64,000 nucleotides of DNA from Spodoptera frugiperda (Eukaryota > Arthropoda > Insecta > Lepidoptera > Noctuidae). Of the stretch, positions 57,401 through 64,000 are shown in pieces; the stretch's first letter is position 1; each line of letters starts with the position of its first letter. The stretch spans positions 4,411,592-4,475,591 of the forward strand of contig NC_064227.1 in assembly GCF_023101765.2 (NCBI RefSeq). Reading direction: 5' to 3'. The notes below the pieces were generated by a model, which was given only the letters and a program-made list of their open reading frames with translations, made no database searches and had not been told where the DNA came from. The position numbers were made by a program, and so were the translations under genes.

Positions 57401-59114
57401 GCACTAAAACGGTCGGTGACGCTCACAATTGTACATTTTATGAACAATGTTCCATCGATACTTTTCGATTTATCGATATCGATATTTTTATTAAGATTTT
57501 TTTTTGTCTGTATGTCCACGTACCTTAGAGTACAATTAAAGTTTCGTCAAATCAAAATATTATACAATTTTGACTAACAATCATACGATTTCAAAGAAAT
57601 CATTTTTTAATAATTCGATGTTTACGAAAATAATTTTGAGAATGATTAATGTTTTATCTTAGAATCGAGATTTATAATATAAAATGTTTAACAATTTATT
57701 AAAAAATAAGTATAATGTTGTAGAATTTAATCATGTCTTGCCTAAATCAAAATATATTTTAATGATTATAAAATATTATTATTTTTAAATGAATTTTATA
57801 TTTTTTTAATTTATTAATTTGACTACAGATCTGTTTCATTTTAATTGACTAGTGTTGCAACATGGAAATATTGTTATCTTTTTTTAATGTGAACATTTTG
57901 CATTTTATTATAAATAAATGTTTAAGTACTATTTATGACTAGATCTTAGTAATCAGTGTTTTGTGTTGCATAATTTATTTTTTATTTTATTGTGTTTTAT
58001 TTGTAGAGTCTACACTGCTTTGTAAAGTGAACAAGCATGTTTGTACACGCTTTTAATATAGGAATACCGTTGATCTGTAGTATTGAACATGAATAGATCT
58101 GCTAGTTATTATATTTTTGTCAATTTTGCTAGCGGCTTGAGCACTTTGCTTGAATACTGAAGTTAAGTGCTTGTCCTGCTAATGTCACAAAGCGAAATTA
58201 GTAAATAAAGATGTTGAATCGTTCTAAAAATATATAGTCAAGAGTCTCAATGTAAATCTAAAGCTATATACATAGTTCAGAAGATTATTAGATAGGTATA
58301 GACGGGAGAAACGATTATATAACATAGCTTGTTGCTTGTGATGCATCCCTGTAAGTTGTTATACATGTATAAGATATTATATGAGATCATTCTCGAACAA
58401 TCTTTAGCCTTTTTATTTGCTGACAGCCCTGCGAAGCCGTTGTCAAAAAAATCGATATTTTTTTATCGATATGGTAACTTTCCCCACCCTAATTGTGTTA
58501 ATAGCACTTCACGAAGCTCCTTGTACAAATTAAACATAAATGCAGTAGTTTTTGTTTCATTTTGCAACCACTGTGTGCACTACACCTATGGCACTCATGT
58601 GAAAGTATATTATGGCCTATTGTCGACCATTTTAATAGTAATTTTATCACCAAATATGAAATAAATGGAACGACTTTGAGTAAGTTTTCCTAGAAACATC
58701 ATGTAGCAAAAATTTTGGAAATTAAATTTAACCAAGTCTTCTAATTGAAATTAAATGCTTTAGTCTCTTTTGCGTTGCATAAATTTTAAATGTGACTTTA
58801 TTTTGCTTGACATTCAGATCCGGTTGCATACATATTCACTGTAACCAGGTGCCGCTTCAAAATTATTCCGTTAATAACAATATTTTAGAAGTCAAATGTC
58901 TACAATAGGCCGTAATGTACAAATTATTGTTACTATGTATGTATGTCCATTCCATGTCATCGTTTATGTTGCACTGCACACACTTTATGGTAAGTTTTGT
59001 TCGCTATTCTTGTTTTTCTGTTGCTAGTTTCACAAGCTCTTCATTATGTCTTAAAACTTCTATAGGTTTTGATACACATGGGTAATTTGTAAAACTATGA
59101 TTAATTATTATTTT
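57401..59114. other. Downstream AT-rich DNA or long 3'UTR
   Basis: No coding exon. The 111-codon frame at 58329-58664 ends at an AATAAA and lacks any motif. CGATA words cluster at 57453-57487 and 58450-58473. Many AATAAA hexamers would permit distal polyadenylation. Confidence 0.5.
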
Positions 59115-59254
59115 ATCGGCTTACTCACGTAACTGTTTGACGAGGAACTCTACTAATTTCCAGCCATGCTAGAGGCTCATATTCATGAGCAGCATTTGAC
59201 GATTGTCGCGCTGCTACCTCGTCCTCGTCAAACAGTTACAGTGAGTAAGCCGAT
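59115..59254. mobile_element. Hairpin MITE with ~32-bp inverted ends
   Basis: ATCGGCTTACTCACGTAACT/GTTTGACGAGGA at 59115-59146 mirrors 59222-59254 with one inserted base. The middle contains GAGGCTCATATTCATGAGCA. A looser relative lies near 31115-31195 (TTGCTCACGTAA, CATGAGCAGC). Confidence 0.82.
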
Positions 59255-59363
59255 AACTTATTAATTAATTTAGTATGTCTCTAGAAAGTTATAATAAAAC
59301 TATGATTGTATAAGTAACATATTTCTTCAGAGAAAATCTATCAAATATTGATTATTTTGTTAC

Positions 59364-59505
59364 CGTAAAACGGGGTGAATAGAATTCGAGGGGTGAATAG
59401 ATACAGAAGAGGGGTGAATAAATGTTGGGAAAATATTCTAACATCTATTCACCCCATTTTAGTGTTTATTCAGCCATTTTGAATTCTATTCACCCTGTTT
59501 TACCG
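59364..59505. mobile_element. Hairpin MITE with GGGGTGAATA repeats
   Basis: Left CGTAAAACGGGGTGAATAGA/ATTC mirrors right GAATTCTATTCACCCTGTTT/TACCG. GGGGTGAATA occurs three times on the left half and TATTCACCCC once, with a weaker TATTCAGCC, on the right, so nested pairing is possible. Confidence 0.8.
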
Positions 59506-61680
59506 TTATATGTTTAAGTTGCAGTAAATTAGACAGTTTTCTTTTCTCATAAAGAGCTTGTGAAACAATTAAAAGGGACGTGTTAGCTTTATAAATACCT
59601 AACCAAATTGTAACTTTTACAGCTTCTTCGCAAAACTCCGGCGTAATCCATGAAGAAATCCTCGATGAACCATCGCACCGCGTCTATTAACACTATACAA
59701 TTTAGCATTAACACAACATATATGGAAAATACTGAAGAAGCATAAAGTTTAAAATGTCACAAAATTCTATCAACTTGTTAAATAGTTGTTTTTGTAGATA
59801 CAAGTGTGTCTTCTGTATTTTCCATACTCTGTGACATAATTTTAAGACAATTTTCCTTTTGAAAGTGATGTTAATGAAAAGTACACTTTATTGTAATGTA
59901 ATGTCGACTCAATATACATTAAAATATATCGCAGTAGTTCATTGGCCGCGTTGTCAAGTGCTAATCTATTACGGCTAAATGTCAAGGGTTGTCCCGTTGC
60001 TTTAGTAAAACATCGATGTTTAGAAATTAAATTATAAATGTCAATTTTCAAAGCAATGGATGAACTTAAATTCTTAAAATCTTAAACTTGCATTGTAACC
60101 CTGAATTGCCTAGAAATATCTTGAAAAACTAATTCGTGTGCCGTTTAAAGCCTTTACAATAGTTAGGCTAAATAATTCCAAAAAAATGTGTTCCATTTTT
60201 ATATTAATTTGCTGAATAGAGTCAGTAGGAGACTGTAGATAGCGTCGAGATTTATAAACTTCAAAAAGTTCATATTTATAGAAGTAAAAATGTATCTGAG
60301 TAGAACTGTTGCGTGAGCCTTGTTGTTATGGATATCGGGAGAAGAAATTCTATTATGAGAAGCCTGTAATTTGTAAAATTAAATTATAAAACAGCTACAA
60401 AGTAGAGGTGCTTGTGTAAAGTGAAAAAACTAAAGTTTTAACTTCAGTTTATCGCCAGAGCGCGAAAAACTGGTGCCGATAATGCAAAAATAATTATAAA
60501 AACCACCAATTATTCAGAAGCTATTTCAAATAGCTTGCGATTATATTGGCTGCGTGTGGTTATTAAATATTAAATATTGTAACTGTTTTTCCTAAAAAAT
60601 AGTTCGTAAGATCGATAGAAAAGCGAGAGCGTTAGTTTTATCGATAGTCTCAAATGTTTGCATCTATGTAAGAAAAGTGTATGCTTCGATTCCCAATTTG
60701 GTACGTCTCTTCCTCGACTTGATATAAAGCTTATTGGTTCTCTAATATTGAAATAATATCGATACAATAGTGGTGCTGATTCTGACGTTGAAGAGTTTAT
60801 CGATATCGATATATTATGTAACATTTTTGTCATACTTCACTAAGATATTACGTGCACCGTTTAAGTAAGTTTTACCATTTTATAGCGTAACAAACATAGA
60901 TAAATTAATAATTTTAGATATTGTGCTATGTACACGTTAACGCGAACGCGCGACAATAGCGAATAGACATTAAAAAAAACATAAAATATACAATAATGAA
61001 ATTAGTGGTTAAATATACAAATTGTTTAATTTATCTACGTTTTACAATAAATATTTAAAAATAATTGTATAAGTTTTACAATGTAAAAAAGTGACAGTTA
61101 AAGTTTGACATTTGACATCCTACCCACCAGTGTGTACATGGCTTTGAACTAAATGTTGCAAGATTAAAAAATAAAATATTTACTAAATGTTTTGTATGAT
61201 TCGATTTATTAATGTTATTTGCATTTGTATGTTATCAATCGTTTGAAAATATCTGTCTATGTGTAATTTAAATTCTTGAGATGGTAAAGTATGTGTCTTG
61301 GATCGACCTAGGAGTGTAAATAACCTAATTATAGTTATGTTAAAAATTCACTAAATTTTATGCTCTTAATGGAAAAAATCTCTCAATCAGGGCTGTATTG
61401 TTGGAAAACATACTTTATGTTCAGTGTCTTAACGTCCAAAATGATTTGAAATCAAGTGATGAATTTGTCTGTGTGTTACCACAAACCTACATAACATTTC
61501 GAAAGTACTGTGATGCCAAATATGAAGTTTATGTAAAGTTAACATAAATTTTGTTAATTTATTGATAGAGTCTATGTTCGATATATTTATTGCTTTTTAG
61601 TAAATAATAAAATTATTAAAAAAAAATTATTGACGTTTTATTTACATATTTTACCGGTACATTACGATGAGTGTGCGGAG
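59506..61680. other. AT-rich downstream region
   Basis: No gene supported. CGATA/TATCG words cluster at 60611-60648, 60759-60768 and 60797-60813. A CpG patch (ACGCGAACGCGCGAC) lies near 60939. Frames of up to 87 codons lack motifs. Confidence 0.45.
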
Positions 61681-61689
61681 GATAGCACA

Positions 61690-62165
61690 ACTTGATTCAC
61701 CGTAGTCCTTTCCACCATCGGACCACAAGACAATCAGTGAAACGCAGTGCCGGCGTTAAGGGGGAGGGCATGATGGCCCAGGATGACAAATTCTGGGGGG
61801 CGCCAAGGTCTGCAGTTAAGGAGTCTCTTGCCTCTCTTGTTACAAACCCTCAGAACTATGCTCTACGCTCTGTGCATATGCATATTTTTCAGCAAAAAAC
61901 GAACACTTGATATTGCTTCCCTCTAGTGGGCGCCACAATATTTTCGCCCGGGGTATCATTTGCCATTACGCCGGCACTGGTGAAGCGCCACCGCTTCAAG
62001 TTTACTTGCTCAATCTGCTAGGGAGTGGAATTCTTTGCCCTAGTCTGTGTTTCCTGATAAGTATAACCTGGGTGTCTTCAAATCCCGAGTGAATAGATTG
62101 CTTATGGGCAGACGTGCTCCATCGTAGGCCGCATCATCACTTACCACCAGACGAGATGATGGTCA
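61690..62165 (+). mobile_element. LINE-type 3' end, with indels
   Basis: TCCTTTCCACCATCGGACCA, CACAAGACAATCAGTGAAAC, GGAATTCTTTGCCCTAGTCT, TGTTTCCTGATAAGTATAAC and CATCATCACTTACCACCAGA then GATGGTCAAACG match 41772-42040 and the usual lepidopteran LINE tail. Confidence 0.7.
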
Positions 62166-62360
62166 AACGTAGACCATCAAATATAAAAAAATAAAACATT
62201 TCCTTCGGAGGGGCTATTTGAAGTACAGGTGACCTCTTGGTCTAAACTGGGCCTATTTATAAAATTTAAAACGTAATTTAATGAAAAATACTAATTTCAG
62301 ACGGTTTGAAAATCTTGCAAAATATCGAGAGAACTATTACCGAGCAAATAAAGTGAGTAA

Positions 62361-62510
62361 TTTAGGGAACAGAGAGTAAAGTTCCCTAAGAAAAGGAGGA
62401 TCCACCGACCAGGCGAGGTGATCATGCTTAGCGGGCTTTTGCCCAACTATTGATCGTTGGGATTTTTTATCCACGTTAATTCGCATGTAAACTTCACATG
62501 TGCGATGCAG
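62361..62510 (-). repeat. Interspersed repeat, inverse of 33637-33790
   Basis: TTTAGGGAACAGAGAGTAAA, CCTAAGAAAAGGAGGATCC, GCGAGGTGATCATG and CATGTAAACTTCACATGTGC are the inverted counterpart of the earlier copy. Confidence 0.65.
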
Positions 62511-62784
62511 GATATTTATGAAGTTATTCGTTGATTTGCTTCGTCGATTGTCTATGTGCGACTTCTGTCATATGTCACTTGTCAGGTGTCGCCACTGTAG
62601 TAAAAATAAAAAGATGAATGATACTATACAAGTATCTATGGCGGACGTAGTTCGTCACGGAGGTGAATGCAGGGTGACACATCCTGATCTAGAGAGAAAG
62701 GAGGTTCAGCGGCGTAGACGTAAAAATAGACAGGAAGGTGTTAAGGCCAAGGCTAAACCTAAACCTAACCTAAACCTAACCTAA
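62500..62784 (+). other. Open frame of 94 codons running into the satellite
   Basis: The frame reads MADVVRHGGECRVTHPDL, then RRRRKNRQEG and a K-A-K-P tail that is the satellite translated. I recognise no domain and see no splice sites that would attach it to a gene. It begins inside a repeat. Most likely it is not a gene, or it is a mobile-element remnant. Confidence 0.25.
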
Positions 62785-64000
62785 ACCTAACCTAAACCTA
62801 ACCTAAACCTAACCTAGCCTAAACCTAACCTAACCTAACATAAACCTAAACCTAACCTAATCCTACTTAACCTGAACCTAAACCTAACCTAGCCTAAACC
62901 TAACCTAAACCTAACCTAAACCTAACCTATACCTAACCTAAACCTAACCTAAACCTAACCTAAACCTAACCTAAACCTAAACCTAACCTAAACCTAACCT
63001 AAACCTAACCTAAACCTAACCTAAACCTAACCTAAACCTAACCTAAACCTAACCTAAACCTAACCTAAACCTAACCTAAACCTAACCTAAACCTAACCTA
63101 AACCTAACCTAAACTTAACCTAAACCTAACCTAAACCTAACCTAAACCTAACCTAAACCTAACCTAAACCTAACCTAAACCTAACCTAAACCTAACCTAA
63201 ACCTAACCTAAACCTAACCTAAACCTAACCTAAACCTAACCTAAACCTAACCTAAACCTAACCTAAACCTGACCTAAACCTAACCTAAACCTAACCTAAA
63301 CCTAACCTAAACCTAACCTAAACCTAACCTAAACCTAACCTAAACCTAACCTAAACCTAACCTAAACCTAACCTAAACCTAACCTAAACCTAACCTAAAC
63401 CTAACCTAAACCTAACCTAAACCTAACCTAAACCTAACCTAAACCTAACCTAAACCTAACCTAAACCTAACCTAAACCTAACCTAAACCTAACCTAAACC
63501 TAACCTAAACCTAACCTTATCCTTACCTAAACCTAACCTAAACCTAACCTAAACCTAACCTAAACCTAACCTAAACCTAACCTAAACCTAACCTAAACCT
63601 AACCTAAACCTAACCTAAACCTAACCTAAACCTAACCTAAACCTAACCTAAACCTAACCTAAACCTAACCTAAACCTAACCTAAACCTAACCTAAACCTA
63701 ACCTAAACCTAACCTAAACCTAACCCAAACCTAACCCAAACCTAACCTAACCCAAACCTAACCCAAACCAAACCCAAACCTAACCCAAACCAAACCTAAC
63801 CTAACCCAAACCTAACCCAAACCTAACCCAAACCAAACCCAAACCTAACCCAAACCTAACCTAAACCTAACCCAAACCTAACCCAAACCTAACCCAAACC
63901 TAACCCAAACCTAACCCAAACCTAACCCAAACCTAACCCAAACCTAACCCAAACCTAACCCAAACCTAACCCAAACCTAACCCAAACCTAACCCAAACCT
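62753..64000. repeat. 11-bp telomere-like tandem array, CCTAACCTAAA then CCTAACCCAAA
   Basis: At least 1248 bases, roughly 113 units, alternate a 5-mer CCTAA (the insect telomere unit TTAGG) with a 6-mer CCTAAA. After about 63721 the 6-mer becomes mostly CCCAAA. The left edge (62753-62930) is degenerate, as expected at an array boundary. The array runs off the window. Confidence 0.93.

Noticed and set aside
58329..58664. Open frame of 111 codons after the ankyrin gene
   Set aside because: No domain, AT-biased codons, and it ends in an AATAAA. It looks like UTR or intergenic chance.
62753..64000. True chromosome end
   Set aside because: The C-rich strand orientation is wrong for a right-hand telomere and the unit is not pure TTAGG.

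Overview
This window looks like nuclear DNA from a moth, most likely a noctuid. The reasons are AT-rich, intron-heavy sequence, GT-AG introns, several repeat families that I recognise from noctuid genomes (a tRNA-headed SINE, a 'TCAGTAAGAGTCTGAC' repeat, a 'GATGGTAAGCAATCGC' repeat), and a TTAGG-related satellite. The species is an inference. I see no bacterial or viral gene.

One protein-coding gene can be supported: the 3' two thirds of an ankyrin gene on the + strand, most like insect Ank2. I traced 17 coding exons from 23711 to 57205, and every splice phase agrees. The model starts at an internal first exon (23711-23861) in a GC-rich promoter region, so this transcript has no ankyrin repeats. 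It runs through a linker (exons 2-3), the ZU5-ZU5-UPA spectrin-binding supermodule (exons 4-13), a short linker (exon 14), a 3.7-kb exon encoding a highly charged, repetitive helical tail (exon 15), and two small last exons ending in a basic tail. Reading straight through exon 15 gives 1927 residues, or 1897 if a likely 90-nt intron inside it is removed. Ankyrin-repeat exons of longer isoforms are presumably left of the window and would splice over the first 41 kb into exon 2. No death domain is encoded here.

Layout: 1-23.4 kb has no recognisable coding exon, only SINEs, MITEs, other repeats, a 1.1-kb palindromic element and one candidate non-coding first exon near 10 kb. 23.4-23.9 kb is the internal promoter and first exon. 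23.9-41.4 kb is a large repeat-rich intron. 41.4-57.2 kb holds the remaining exons. 57.2-61.6 kb is 3'UTR or intergenic DNA with hairpin MITEs and CGATA clusters. 61.7-62.5 kb holds LINE-tail-like repeats. 62.75-64.0 kb is an 11-bp tandem array of mixed CCTAA/CCTAAA units that runs off the window.

The most striking points are: (1) a nearly identical tandem duplication of the first ZU5 exon (4a and 4b), both phase-compatible and suited to mutually exclusive splicing; (2) the helical tail, whose repeats step by 11, 18, 22 or 33 residues, all near whole numbers of alpha-helix turns; (3) the internal first exon giving a repeat-less ankyrin; (4) a 3' splice site built from a transposable-element end; (5) the telomere-like satellite, whose orientation is wrong for a chromosome end on this side.
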